From Flavobacteriaceae bacterium (GTDB lineage Bacteria > Bacteroidota > Bacteroidia > Flavobacteriales > Flavobacteriaceae), in assembly GCA_013373105.1 (NCBI GenBank), contig JABXIJ010000002.1, positions 28,167-92,166 on the forward strand: DNA of 64,000 bases, read 5' to 3'. Made by a program: the position numbers and the translations under genes. This document shows, piece after piece, positions 1 to 8,418 of this stretch. A model generated the notes under the pieces. The model worked only from the letters and a program-made list of their open reading frames with translations. It made no database searches and was not told where the DNA came from. Within the stretch, counting starts at the first letter, position 1, and each line of letters begins with the position of its first letter.

Positions 1-724
1 AATAGGTAAAGAAGGTTCTTTAAATACCGAAATTTTATTAGAGTTAAATCCTGATTTGATTGTTGGTTATAGTGTTTCTTCTGCTGATAACTCGTTAACT
101 ACACTTAAAAATTCTGGAATTCCTGTAATTTATAATTCAGATTGGTTAGAAGAAACTCCCTTAGGAAGAGCTGAATGGATTAAATTTTTTGGAGTTTTCT
201 TTGATAAAGAAAAAGAAGCTGATAGCATTTTTAAAAGTATTGAAAAAAGCTACCTTGATGCTAAGATTGTAGCTAAAAGCACTAAAAAATATTCAACAGT
301 TTTATCTGGTGCTATTATGAATAAAGGCATTTGGAATTTGCCTGCTGGAGAAAGTTTTGTGGCTCAGTTTTTAAAAGATGCAAATGTTAATTATTTATGG
401 GAAAACACCGAAGGTAAAGGAAGCCTATCTTTGAGTTTTGAGAGTGTTTTTAATAAAGGAATAAACGCAGATTTCTGGATTGCTCCTGGTTACTTTACCT
501 CAAAAGAACAAATGTTAGATTCTAACAAACTATATAAAGATTTTAAAGCTTTTAAAGATAATACTATTTATTCGCCAAGTTTAAAAACTGGTAAAACTGG
601 TGGTGTTCTGTATTATGAATTGGCACCAACAAGACCAGATTTAGTTTTAAAAGACATCATTAAAATTACCAAACCAAACTTGTTGCCAAATTACAATTTA
701 ACTTTCTTTGAGCAAATGAATTAA
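1..724 (+). CDS. ABC transporter substrate-binding protein (siderophore/cobalamin type), 5' truncated
   Basis: The reading frame is open from base 2, so the gene begins before the window; the TTG at 56 given in the ORF track is internal. About 240 residues are visible. They look like the second half of the Peripla_BP_2 (BtuF/FepB) family: a lobe beginning ELNPDLIVGY, the hinge strand ending GIPVIYNSDW, and the helical stretch LGRAEWIKFFGVFF. Such proteins capture iron-siderophore, haem or cobalamin complexes outside the inner membrane and pass them to a BtuCD-type permease. The stop codon directly abuts the stop of the converging racemase gene. The ligand cannot be told from the sequence, and the transporter partner is not in the window. 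Confidence 0.8.
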   Translation, partial: IGKEGSLNTEILLELNPDLIVGYSVSSADNSLTTLKNSGIPVIYNSDWLEETPLGRAEWIKFFGVFFDKEKEADSIFKSIEKSYLDAKIVAKSTKKYSTVLSGAIMNKGIWNLPAGESFVAQFLKDANVNYLWENTEGKGSLSLSFESVFNKGINADFWIAPGYFTSKEQMLDSNKLYKDFKAFKDNTIYSPSLKTGKTGGVLYYELAPTRPDLVLKDIIKITKPNLLPNYNLTFFEQMN

Positions 725-1414
725 TTATTGGTTTATAAACTCAAAAGCAGCAATAGCATGAATTTCAGTAGTATTAAAAATAGGTACATTAACATCTTTT
801 TGATGAATTAATAATGGTATTTCAGTACAACCCAAAATAACACCTTCTGCCCCATTTTCAACCAAATTATCAATAATTTCTAAAAAAGTGGCTTTTGATT
901 TTTCAGTAAAAATACCTTTTGCTAATTCTCCATAAATAATTTCATGTACAACTTCTCTTTCTTTTCTATTTGGTACAATAGTTTGAATATTATTATCTAA
1001 CAAAATAGATTTATAAAAATCTTTTTCCATAGTGTATTTAGTACCTAGCAAACCAACCTTAGAAATTCTTTTTTTTGAAATTGCATTTGATGTTGCATCA
1101 GCAATATGAATAATTGGAATATTAACTTTTTCTTGGGCATAATCATAACAAAGATGCATGGTGTTTGCACCAATTAATATACAAGATGCACCTGCTTTTT
1201 CTAGAGCAATTGCTGCATCTGCTATACAATTATTTAAAATATCCCATTCTTCTTTTTGTTGATGATATGAAATCATACCAAAATCGACTGAATTAACAAG
1301 TACTTTAGCTGTGTGTTGGTCGCCTAATTTATTGGCAGCTAAAGCATTTAAAATTCGATAATATAAAATTGTAGACTCTGGTGTTATACCTCCTATAATG
1401 CCAACTTTACTCAT
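725..1414 (-). CDS. Aspartate/glutamate racemase family protein
   Basis: A 229-residue protein of the cofactor-independent Asp/Glu racemase family (RacX/YgeA type). The N-terminal GIIGGITPEST and the C-terminal GCTEIPLL are family motifs. These enzymes epimerise amino acids with two facing thiols. The C-terminal Cys196 is present, but the position of the first catalytic residue in GANTMH is Ala83, where most relatives have Cys or Thr. It may therefore work with one thiol, act on a special substrate, or be impaired. Its start overlaps the end of the DUF2834 gene by 8 bases, so the two are probably cotranscribed, reading away from topoisomerase IV. Confidence 0.85.
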   Translation of the reverse strand: MSKVGIIGGITPESTILYYRILNALAANKLGDQHTAKVLVNSVDFGMISYHQQKEEWDILNNCIADAAIALEKAGASCILIGANTMHLCYDYAQEKVNIPIIHIADATSNAISKKRISKVGLLGTKYTMEKDFYKSILLDNNIQTIVPNRKEREVVHEIIYGELAKGIFTEKSKATFLEIIDNLVENGAEGVILGCTEIPLLIHQKDVNVPIFNTTEIHAIAAFEFINQ

Positions 1415-1742
1415 TTTTTTGAAGTTTTTCTATTGCATTTGCTCTTATGTACATAAATAGTGGAAATGCAAATGCTAAGGTAATCAAAAAAGTTACAGGA
1501 ATAAATAACCACCAATACTTAATTTTTAAGCGTATTGATTCTGGGGTTAAAAAAACAAAAAAGGTTAAACAAACAACAGTTAAATCTGCACCAAAAGATT
1601 TACCAGCAAAGTTATTTTGTGCATCTTGAAAAAAACTTACAAGAGTAGCGTTTTCCACGGAATTAAAATATTGAATATTATAATACCAAGTGTAACATAG
1701 TCCTAAAACAGCCAAAAACAGATAAATATGTTTTAGTTTCAT
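1407..1742 (-). CDS. DUF2834 domain membrane protein
   Basis: A 111-residue hydrophobic protein with three likely transmembrane helices: residues 5-22, about 51-68 and 76-97. The opening YLFLAVLGLCYTWYYNIQYF and the spacing of the helices match DUF2834, a small integral membrane family of unknown function. It sits 3 bases after the stop of parC and overlaps the racemase start by 8 bases, so it probably belongs to one leftward transcript running parE-parC-DUF2834-racemase. The plus-strand ORF at 1447-1629 is its shadow. No function can be given. Confidence 0.75.
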   Translation of the reverse strand: MKLKHIYLFLAVLGLCYTWYYNIQYFNSVENATLVSFFQDAQNNFAGKSFGADLTVVCLTFFVFLTPESIRLKIKYWWLFIPVTFLITLAFAFPLFMYIRANAIEKLQKNE

Positions 1743-1745
1743 ACG

Positions 1746-4469
1746 TTAAAATAAAGATGTTTGACTATCATCTGAACTATCTTTCTTTTTTTTAATTGCT
1801 TTTTTTAATGAAGCTGCTTGTTTTTCTTTTTTATCGGTTAAAGAATTTGTTGATGAGTTTTTAATTGTTGGTGTAGCAATTATATCTAGAGGAAGTTTAT
1901 CCTCAACAACTTCTTCATCTACAACTTCAACATCTTCTACCTTTTCTTCTTCTGGTTCTGAATAAGGTAGTGGATCTAATAAACTAACTTGCTTTATTTT
2001 TTCTGTAGTTAATTGATTACCAAGCGCTTTAATTCCTTTTACAGCTATAAAGTCTTCTAAATCTACTGTTAAATTATCTAAACTACGCTTAGAAAAAGTT
2101 ACCTCTGCAACTGGTCTATAATCTGTAGCTACAATTTCTAACTGACTTTTTGGATGTTCAGAAATGAATATCTCTTCTTTATCTGGACTTTCAATTACAA
2201 ACCTTTTAACAAAATAACGTTCTTTTTCACCATCATAATAAATGGCTGAAATAGGTTTATTTGGAATCCATTTTTCTAAAACTATCATGTCATCTTCAAA
2301 ATGCATTGCTAAGTCTGGTTTTACAGCTTTAGCTTTTCCACTTTGTGTTATAATTAAAAGCTTGTCTTCTGCTTTAAATTGACCCAATAATTCACCTCTT
2401 TCATCTACATTTAAACGTTGAACAGCATCATCAAACCAAATTTTTCGAGGTTTTAAGGTAGATACTCCTGCTTCTTTAAATTCAACTTTTTTAATAGCGT
2501 ATTTTGTAATTGTATTTCCACGAACACTTCTACCTTTTATTGCTAAATCAGCAAAATCAATATCCCATTTTAATTTCTTGATTGTACCAATAGCTCTTAA
2601 GTTGATGGTTACTACTTCAGCTTCTCCATTTGGATTAGCAGAAAAATAATGGACTAGAGATCCTTTTTTACCATTGGCTAAATCGTATTCTTTATCTCTT
2701 GTAATAGAAGTTACATTAAAACGCTTCATGTAACTTGGTCCTGTTTTTCCATCTCTATACATCATATTGTATACAGTACGTTTGTCTTTTTTCTTAAAGA
2801 CTGCTACATGAATTATATCTTTACCAACAAAAGTTTTAGAGTCTACTTTTGTAACCATCATTTTACCATCTCTTCTAAAGATTATAATATCATCTATATC
2901 AGAACAATCTGTTACAAATTCATCTTTACGTAAAGAAGTACCAATAAAACCTTCTGCTCTGTTAACGTAAAGTTTGGCATTATTCATTGCTACTTTAGTC
3001 GCCACAATGTCGTCGAAAATTCTAATTTCAGTTTTGCGCTCTTTATCATTGCCAAACTTATCTTTTAAATTTTTGAAATAGTCTATTGCAAAATCTATAA
3101 GGTTGGCAAGACTGTGTTTAACTCCAGCAATTTTATCTTCTAAACTCTCAATAAATTGTTTAGCTTTATCAATATCGAACTTAGAAATCTTTTTAATTCT
3201 TATTTCAGTTAAGCGAATAATATCTTCTTGAATTACTGCTCTTTTTAAATGTTTTATATGAGGTTTTAAGCCTTTATCTATAGCATCAATTACACCCTCC
3301 CAAGTTTCTTCTTCTTCAATTTCTCTATAGATTCTATTTTCTATAAAAATTCGTTCTAAAGAAGCAAAATGCCATTGTTCTTCTAATTCATTGAGTTGTA
3401 TTTCTAATTCTCTTTTAAGAAGATGAACTGTATTGTCTGTAGATATTTTAAGCATTTGTGAAACACCAATAAACAAAGGAGTATTATCTTCTATAATACA
3501 ACATAGAGGAGAAATTGAAGTTTCGCAACTAGTAAAAGCATAAAGTGCATCTATGGTTTTATCTGGTGAAACACTTGGTGGCAGATGAATTAAAATTTCA
3601 ACTTCAGCAGCAGTATTATCTTCTATCCTTTTAATTTTTATCTTACCCTTATCATTTGCTTTTAAAATGCTATCGATTAAAGTTGATGTTGTAGTACCAA
3701 AAGGAATTTCTGTAATAACTAAAGTTTTCTTATCAAGTTGCGATATTTTAGCTCTAACACGTACTTTACCACCTCGTTTTCCATCATTATAGTTAGAAAA
3801 ATCTGCAATACCACCTGTTAGAAAATCTGGTAAAATTTTAAAGCTTCTACCTTTTAGATATTTAATAGAAGCGTCTATTAACTCTATAAAATTGTGTGGT
3901 AAAATTTTTGTTGATAATCCAACAGCAATACCCTCTGCACCTTGAGCTAATAATAACGGAAATTTAACAGGTAAATGTACAGGTTCTTTTTTCCTACCAT
4001 CGTAAGAAGCTTGCCATTTTGTTGTTTTAGGATTAAAAACAACTTCTAAAGCAAATTTAGACAAACGAGCTTCTATATATCTTGATGCTGCAGCTCTATC
4101 ACCAGTAAGAATATTACCCCAGTTTCCTTGCATATCAATCAGTAATTCTTTCTGACCAATTTGCACCATTGCATCTGCTATACTTGCATCTCCATGAGGA
4201 TGATATTGCATAGTATGCCCAACGATGTTTGCAACTTTATTGTAGCGCCCATCATCTAAATCTTTCATAGAGTGTAAGATTCTACGTTGAACTGGTTTTA
4301 AACCATCATCAACTGCAGGTACAGCTCTTTCTAAAATTACATAAGAGGCATAATCTAAAAACCATTCTTTGTACATTCCTGTAACTTTAGTTATGGTTTC
4401 TTGATTTTCTTCTGTAAGGTTTATTCCCTCTTCTTGATTTTCTTCGTTTTCGTTTATTTCTTCACTCAT
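1746..4469 (-). CDS. parC: DNA topoisomerase IV subunit A
   Basis: The DNA-breaking subunit of topoisomerase IV, which with ParE unlinks daughter chromosomes. The track ORF has 913 residues; I prefer the start at its Met7 (base 4469) because it lies just past the parE stop (4471-4473), after an AGGAAG stretch. Visible features in track numbering are the winged-helix region with DGLKPVQRRIL (about 61-71), HPHGDAS (97-102) and the catalytic Tyr137 in AAASRYIEARL. A beta-propeller-type C-terminal region follows, then a low-complexity acidic and Lys-rich tail ending QTSLF. That tail fits the sliding-clamp binding pentapeptide (see findings). GyrA is the alternative, but the direct pairing with this ParE favours topoisomerase IV. 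Confidence 0.93.
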   Translation of the reverse strand: MSEEINENEENQEEGINLTEENQETITKVTGMYKEWFLDYASYVILERAVPAVDDGLKPVQRRILHSMKDLDDGRYNKVANIVGHTMQYHPHGDASIADAMVQIGQKELLIDMQGNWGNILTGDRAAASRYIEARLSKFALEVVFNPKTTKWQASYDGRKKEPVHLPVKFPLLLAQGAEGIAVGLSTKILPHNFIELIDASIKYLKGRSFKILPDFLTGGIADFSNYNDGKRGGKVRVRAKISQLDKKTLVITEIPFGTTTSTLIDSILKANDKGKIKIKRIEDNTAAEVEILIHLPPSVSPDKTIDALYAFTSCETSISPLCCIIEDNTPLFIGVSQMLKISTDNTVHLLKRELEIQLNELEEQWHFASLERIFIENRIYREIEEEETWEGVIDAIDKGLKPHIKHLKRAVIQEDIIRLTEIRIKKISKFDIDKAKQFIESLEDKIAGVKHSLANLIDFAIDYFKNLKDKFGNDKERKTEIRIFDDIVATKVAMNNAKLYVNRAEGFIGTSLRKDEFVTDCSDIDDIIIFRRDGKMMVTKVDSKTFVGKDIIHVAVFKKKDKRTVYNMMYRDGKTGPSYMKRFNVTSITRDKEYDLANGKKGSLVHYFSANPNGEAEVVTINLRAIGTIKKLKWDIDFADLAIKGRSVRGNTITKYAIKKVEFKEAGVSTLKPRKIWFDDAVQRLNVDERGELLGQFKAEDKLLIITQSGKAKAVKPDLAMHFEDDMIVLEKWIPNKPISAIYYDGEKERYFVKRFVIESPDKEEIFISEHPKSQLEIVATDYRPVAEVTFSKRSLDNLTVDLEDFIAVKGIKALGNQLTTEKIKQVSLLDPLPYSEPEEEKVEDVEVVDEEVVEDKLPLDIIATPTIKNSSTNSLTDKKEKQAASLKKAIKKKKDSSDDSQTSLF

Positions 4470-4470
4470 A

Positions 4471-6330
4471 TTAAACTTCCTCTTCAACGATATCTAATTC
4501 TACTTTTAAATTATTGATGATAAATTTTTGTCTATCTGGTGTGTTTTTGCCCATATAAAATTTAAGCATTTCGTCAATAGATTTATCTTTATCTAACATT
4601 ACTGGATCTAAACGAATATTATCACCAATAAAATGGATGAATTCATTTGGAGATATTTCACCTAAACCTTTAAATCTAGTAATCTCTGGCTTTGCTCTAA
4701 GTTTTTCAATTGCCTCTTTTTTTTCTTCTTCTGAGTAACAATATATCGTCTCTCTTTTATCACGAACTCTAAACAAAGGTGTTTCTAGAATGTAAAGATG
4801 ACCTTCTTTAATTAACTCTGGAAAAAACTGTAAGAAAAACGTGATTAATAACAAACGAATATGCATACCATCAACATCTGCATCTGTTGCAATTACAATG
4901 TTGTTGTAACGCAAATCTTCTAAACCATCTTCTATATTTAAAGCAGCTTGAAGTAAGTTAAACTCCTCATTTTCATATACAATTTTTTTACTTAAGCCAT
5001 AAGAATTTAAAGGTTTTCCTTTTAAACTAAAAACTGCTTGGGTATTTACATTTCTAGATTTTGTAATTGAACCAGAAGCAGAATCGCCCTCTGTAATAAA
5101 TAAAGTTGTATCTAGGTAGTTTTCTTTTTTAGTATCTCCTAAATGTATTCTACAATCGCGAAGTTTTTTGTTATGTAAGCTAGCTTTTTTAGCTCTGTCT
5201 CTAGCTAATTTTCGAATACCTGATAGCTCTTTACGCTCTTTTTCAGCTTGTAATATTTTCTTTTGTAATTTTTCTGCTACTACAGTGTTTTTATGAAGAT
5301 AATTGTCGAGTTTTCGTTTTATAAAATCATTGATGTATGTTCTTACTGTTGGAAGATCACCTCCCATTTCAGTTGAGCCTAACTTTGTTTTTGTTTGACT
5401 TTCAAATACAGGCTCCATAACCTTAATGGCTACAGCTGCAATAACAGATTTACGAACATCTGAAGACTCAAAGTTTTTACCATAAAACTCACGAATTGTT
5501 TTTACAATAGCTTCTCTAAATGCTGATTGATGTGTTCCACCTTGAGTAGTATGTTGCCCATTTACAAAAGAATAATATTCTTCTGAATACTGAGTTTTAC
5601 TGTGAGTGATAGCAACTTCAATATCTTCACCCTTTAAATGAATAATTGGGTAAAGCATATCATCTGTATTGTTGTTATCTTCTAATAAATCTTTTAAGCC
5701 ATTTTCAGAAATGAATTTTTCACCGTTAAATAATATGGTTAAACCTGGATTTAAATACACATAATTCTTAAGCATTTTAGCAACATACTCATGCCTAAAC
5801 TTGTAGTTTTTAAAAATAGATTCATCTGGTATAAAAGAAACTTTAGTACCTTTTCTTCTTGAAGTTTCTTCTAAAAATTCTTCATTTTCTAGATTTCCTT
5901 TTTCAAACTCAGCAGAAGCAGATTTACCATCTCTGGTACTTTCTACTCTAAAATATGTAGATAATGCATTAACAGCTTTAGTACCAACACCATTTAAACC
6001 TACAGATTTTTTAAAAGCTTTTGAGTCGTATTTACCCCCAGTATTCATTTTAGAAACTACATCTACAACTTTTCCTAAAGGAATTCCTCTACCATAATCT
6101 CTAACAGTTACCTTGCTGCCTTGAATAGAAATTTCTATGGTTTTACCTGCTCCCATTACAAACTCATCTATTGAGTTATCTAACACCTCTTTTAGAAGAA
6201 TATAAATTCCATCGTCTGCAGAAGAACCATCTCCTAACTTTCCAATATACATTCCTGGACGCATTCTAATGTGCTCTTTCCAGTCTAACGATTTAATATT
6301 ATCTTCTGTATATTTTGTTTCTTGACTCAT
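4471..6330 (-). CDS. parE: DNA topoisomerase IV subunit B
   Basis: The ATPase subunit of topoisomerase IV, 619 residues. The GHKL ATPase motifs are clear: [15 protein letters not shown] and [14 protein letters not shown]. The transducer domain carries the QGGTHQSAF loop, and the C-terminal TOPRIM domain has EGDSASGS and [10 protein letters not shown], which hold the metal-binding acidic residues. The length and lack of the long GyrB insert fit the short Bacteroidota ParE. It is the first gene of a leftward operon, with parC starting about 1 base after its stop. It faces lysA across about 220 bases of divergent promoter region. Confidence 0.95.
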   Translation of the reverse strand: MSQETKYTEDNIKSLDWKEHIRMRPGMYIGKLGDGSSADDGIYILLKEVLDNSIDEFVMGAGKTIEISIQGSKVTVRDYGRGIPLGKVVDVVSKMNTGGKYDSKAFKKSVGLNGVGTKAVNALSTYFRVESTRDGKSASAEFEKGNLENEEFLEETSRRKGTKVSFIPDESIFKNYKFRHEYVAKMLKNYVYLNPGLTILFNGEKFISENGLKDLLEDNNNTDDMLYPIIHLKGEDIEVAITHSKTQYSEEYYSFVNGQHTTQGGTHQSAFREAIVKTIREFYGKNFESSDVRKSVIAAVAIKVMEPVFESQTKTKLGSTEMGGDLPTVRTYINDFIKRKLDNYLHKNTVVAEKLQKKILQAEKERKELSGIRKLARDRAKKASLHNKKLRDCRIHLGDTKKENYLDTTLFITEGDSASGSITKSRNVNTQAVFSLKGKPLNSYGLSKKIVYENEEFNLLQAALNIEDGLEDLRYNNIVIATDADVDGMHIRLLLITFFLQFFPELIKEGHLYILETPLFRVRDKRETIYCYSEEEKKEAIEKLRAKPEITRFKGLGEISPNEFIHFIGDNIRLDPVMLDKDKSIDEMLKFYMGKNTPDRQKFIINNLKVELDIVEEEV

Positions 6331-6369
6331 GTAAACGCATACTATTATTAGGTTTGACGTACATGCAAT

Positions 6370-6405
6370 ATACCATTAACAAGAGAAAAAATAAATGGTA
6401 TTTTT
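6370..6405. repeat. Inverted repeat in the parE leader/promoter region
   Basis: ATACCATT (6370-6377) is repeated in inverse as AATGGTAT (6394-6401) with a 16-base loop, then TTTTT on the plus strand. No plus-strand gene ends here, so a terminator is unlikely. It lies 40-70 bases upstream of the parE start and could be an operator or leader hairpin. An 8-base match in AT-rich DNA can arise by chance. Confidence 0.3.
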
Positions 6406-6520
6406 AATTAGTTATTAACAGATTTTCAACGAGTTTGTTAGTGATTAAATTTTTAAAAATCACAAAAAATAACAATGTGTTGTATTTTTAAACAAATTAT
6501 ACTCAAGTAAGTATTTTATC

Positions 6521-6528
6521 TAATTTTG
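6521..6528 (+). promoter_or_regulatory. Putative -7 element of lysA
   Basis: TAATTTTG matches the Bacteroidota -7 consensus TAnnTTTG exactly. It predicts a transcript start near 6533, about 18 bases before the TTG start of lysA, which helps fix that start. No good -33 TTG was found at the usual distance. Confidence 0.5.
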
Positions 6529-6550
6529 AAGCGTATAAATTGATTACGTT

Positions 6551-7780
6551 TTGAAAAGAGAACAACTTTTAGAATTAGCAAATAAATATGGAAGCCCTTT
6601 GTATGTGTATGATACAGACAAAATAGCTTCACAATACAACAGACTTACAAACGCTTTTAGCGGAGTAAAAAACCTTAAACTTAACTATGCTGTTAAGGCT
6701 TTATCAAACATTAATATCCTTAAGTTTTTTAAAAATTTAGGAGCAGGTTTAGATACAGTGTCTATTCAAGAAGTTGAGCTAGGTTTAACCACAGGTATAG
6801 ACCCAAGAAATATAATTTATACACCAAATGGTGTTTCTCTAAAAGAAATAGAAGATGCTGTTGAATTAGGTGTACAAATTAATATTGACAACCTATCGAT
6901 CTTAGAACAATTTGGACAAAAACATCCTGAAGTTCCAGTTTGTGTTAGAATCAATCCACATATTATGGCAGGTGGTAATTCTAAAATTTCTGTTGGTCAT
7001 ATAGACTCAAAATTTGGAATTTCAATTCATCAAGTACCACACATTAAACGTGTTGTTGAAAATACAGGTATGAATATAAATGGAATTCATATGCATACAG
7101 GATCAGATATTTTAGATATCGATACTTTTTTACGTGCAACAGAAATTCTGTTTGATGTTGCTAAACAATTCGAAAATATAGAGTTTATAGATTTTGGAAG
7201 TGGTTTTAAAGTTCCTTATAAAGAAGGAGATATTTCTACTGATATAGAACAATTAGGAATTCAACTTTCTGAAAGATTCAATGAATTTTGTAAAGAAATT
7301 GGTAAAGAAATTACCTTAATGTTCGAACCTGGTAAATTTTTGGTATCAGAAGCTGGTGTATTTTTAGCTAAAGTAAATGTGGTAAAACAAACAACTTCAA
7401 CAGTTTTTGCGCATGTAGATTCTGGCTTTAATCACTTAGTTAGACCCATGATGTATAACTCCTACCATCATATAACTAATATTTCTAATCCAGATGGAAA
7501 AGATCGTTATTATTCTGTTGTAGGCTACATTTGTGAAACAGATACTTTTGGCTCAAACAGAAGAATATCAGAAATTTCCGAAGAAGACATTTTATGCTTC
7601 CACAATGCAGGTGCTTACTGTTTTTCTATGGCATCTAACTATAACTCTAGATATTTACCAGCAGAGGTTATGTTGGTTGATGGACAAGATTATTTAATTC
7701 GTAAAAGACAAACTTTAAAAGATATTTTAAACAATCAAGAAGTAGTTTCATTACCTAAAAAAGAAGAGGTAACTGCATAA
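6551..7780 (+). CDS. lysA: Diaminopimelate decarboxylase
   Basis: The last step of lysine biosynthesis: decarboxylation of meso-diaminopimelate to L-lysine with pyridoxal phosphate. It has 409 residues, with the N-terminal SPLYVYD strand, the PLP lysine in LNYAVKALSN (Lys49), HMHTGSD and the C-terminal FEPGKFLVSEAG and CETDTFG motifs of fold-type III decarboxylases. The start is a TTG: the frame is closed at 6536 and there is no in-frame ATG before residue 1. It stands alone as a transcription unit, with its own -7 element and a strong terminator just downstream. Confidence 0.95.
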   Translation: MKREQLLELANKYGSPLYVYDTDKIASQYNRLTNAFSGVKNLKLNYAVKALSNINILKFFKNLGAGLDTVSIQEVELGLTTGIDPRNIIYTPNGVSLKEIEDAVELGVQINIDNLSILEQFGQKHPEVPVCVRINPHIMAGGNSKISVGHIDSKFGISIHQVPHIKRVVENTGMNINGIHMHTGSDILDIDTFLRATEILFDVAKQFENIEFIDFGSGFKVPYKEGDISTDIEQLGIQLSERFNEFCKEIGKEITLMFEPGKFLVSEAGVFLAKVNVVKQTTSTVFAHVDSGFNHLVRPMMYNSYHHITNISNPDGKDRYYSVVGYICETDTFGSNRRISEISEEDILCFHNAGAYCFSMASNYNSRYLPAEVMLVDGQDYLIRKRQTLKDILNNQEVVSLPKKEEVTA

Positions 7781-7799
7781 TAATATATTTTTTTAATGC

Positions 7800-7845
7800 A
7801 ACCACAAAATGCAAATATTTATATTTGTTTTTGTGGTTTTTTTAT
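7800..7845 (+). terminator. Rho-independent terminator of lysA
   Basis: AACCACAAAA..CAAATAT pairs with ATATTTG..TTTGTGGTT around a 2-base loop, followed by a T tract. It starts 20 bases after the lysA stop and lies wholly inside the N-terminal extension the ORF track gives to the next gene, which argues against that extension. Confidence 0.85.
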
Positions 7846-7855
7846 TTGTAATCTT

Positions 7856-8374
7856 ATGAAAATTAGACATTCTACTTTACAAGATGTTTCAAGAATTCTA
7901 GAAATAATTAACGATGCTAAAGCATTATTAAAATCCATAGGTATAGACCAGTGGCAAAATGGATATCCAAATCAAGAACAAATTGAAAACGACATTCAAA
8001 ATGAAGAAAGTTATGTGGTTTTAAATGATGATGAAACTATTGTAGCTACCACAATGTTTACAACTCAAAAAGAACCAACTTATAAAAGCATAATCGATGG
8101 TAATTGGATAATTGATGAAGAAAAACCTTATGGAGTAATTCACAGACTAGCAATGAGTAAAAATTATAGAGGTCAAGGTGTTGCTAAGTTTGTGTTTGAT
8201 TATTTTCATGATTACTTAAAAGAAAAAAACATACAAAGCTTAAAGATTGATACCCATGAAGGCAACAAAACCATGCAAGCATTAATCAAAAAAATGGGAT
8301 ATGAATATTGTGGAATTATTTACACTTCTTATGGTGATAAACGTTTGGCTTTTGAGAGAGTTTTAAACCAATAA
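7856..8374 (+). CDS. GNAT family N-acetyltransferase
   Basis: A 172-residue acetyltransferase when started at the ATG at 7856 (Met21 of the track ORF). The upstream 20 codons lie in the lysA terminator and look non-biological. The GNAT core is recognisable: the acetyl-CoA binding strand and loop VIHRLAMSKNYRGQGVAKFVFDY (motif A, R/Q-x-x-G-x-G/A variant) around residues 97-119 of this frame, then the KIDTHEGNKTMQALIKKMGY segment. Proteins of this shape acetylate small amines or protein amino groups; the substrate is unknown. It sits alone between lysA and the topoisomerase III gene. Confidence 0.85.
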   Translation: MKIRHSTLQDVSRILEIINDAKALLKSIGIDQWQNGYPNQEQIENDIQNEESYVVLNDDETIVATTMFTTQKEPTYKSIIDGNWIIDEEKPYGVIHRLAMSKNYRGQGVAKFVFDYFHDYLKEKNIQSLKIDTHEGNKTMQALIKKMGYEYCGIIYTSYGDKRLAFERVLNQ

Positions 8375-8389
8375 TTTCATTTATTTTAT

Positions 8390-8397
8390 TACTTTCG
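8390..8397 (+). promoter_or_regulatory. Putative -7 element of topB
   Basis: TACTTTCG is one base from TAnnTTTG and lies 21 bases upstream of the TTG start of the topoisomerase III gene, the usual spacing in this window. Confidence 0.4.
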
Positions 8398-8418
8398 ACC
8401 TTCAAAATAAATCAAAAA

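Noticed and set aside
7796-7855. N-terminal extension of the acetyltransferase ORF
   Set aside because: Covers the lysA terminator hairpin; the ATG at 7856 fits the domain start.
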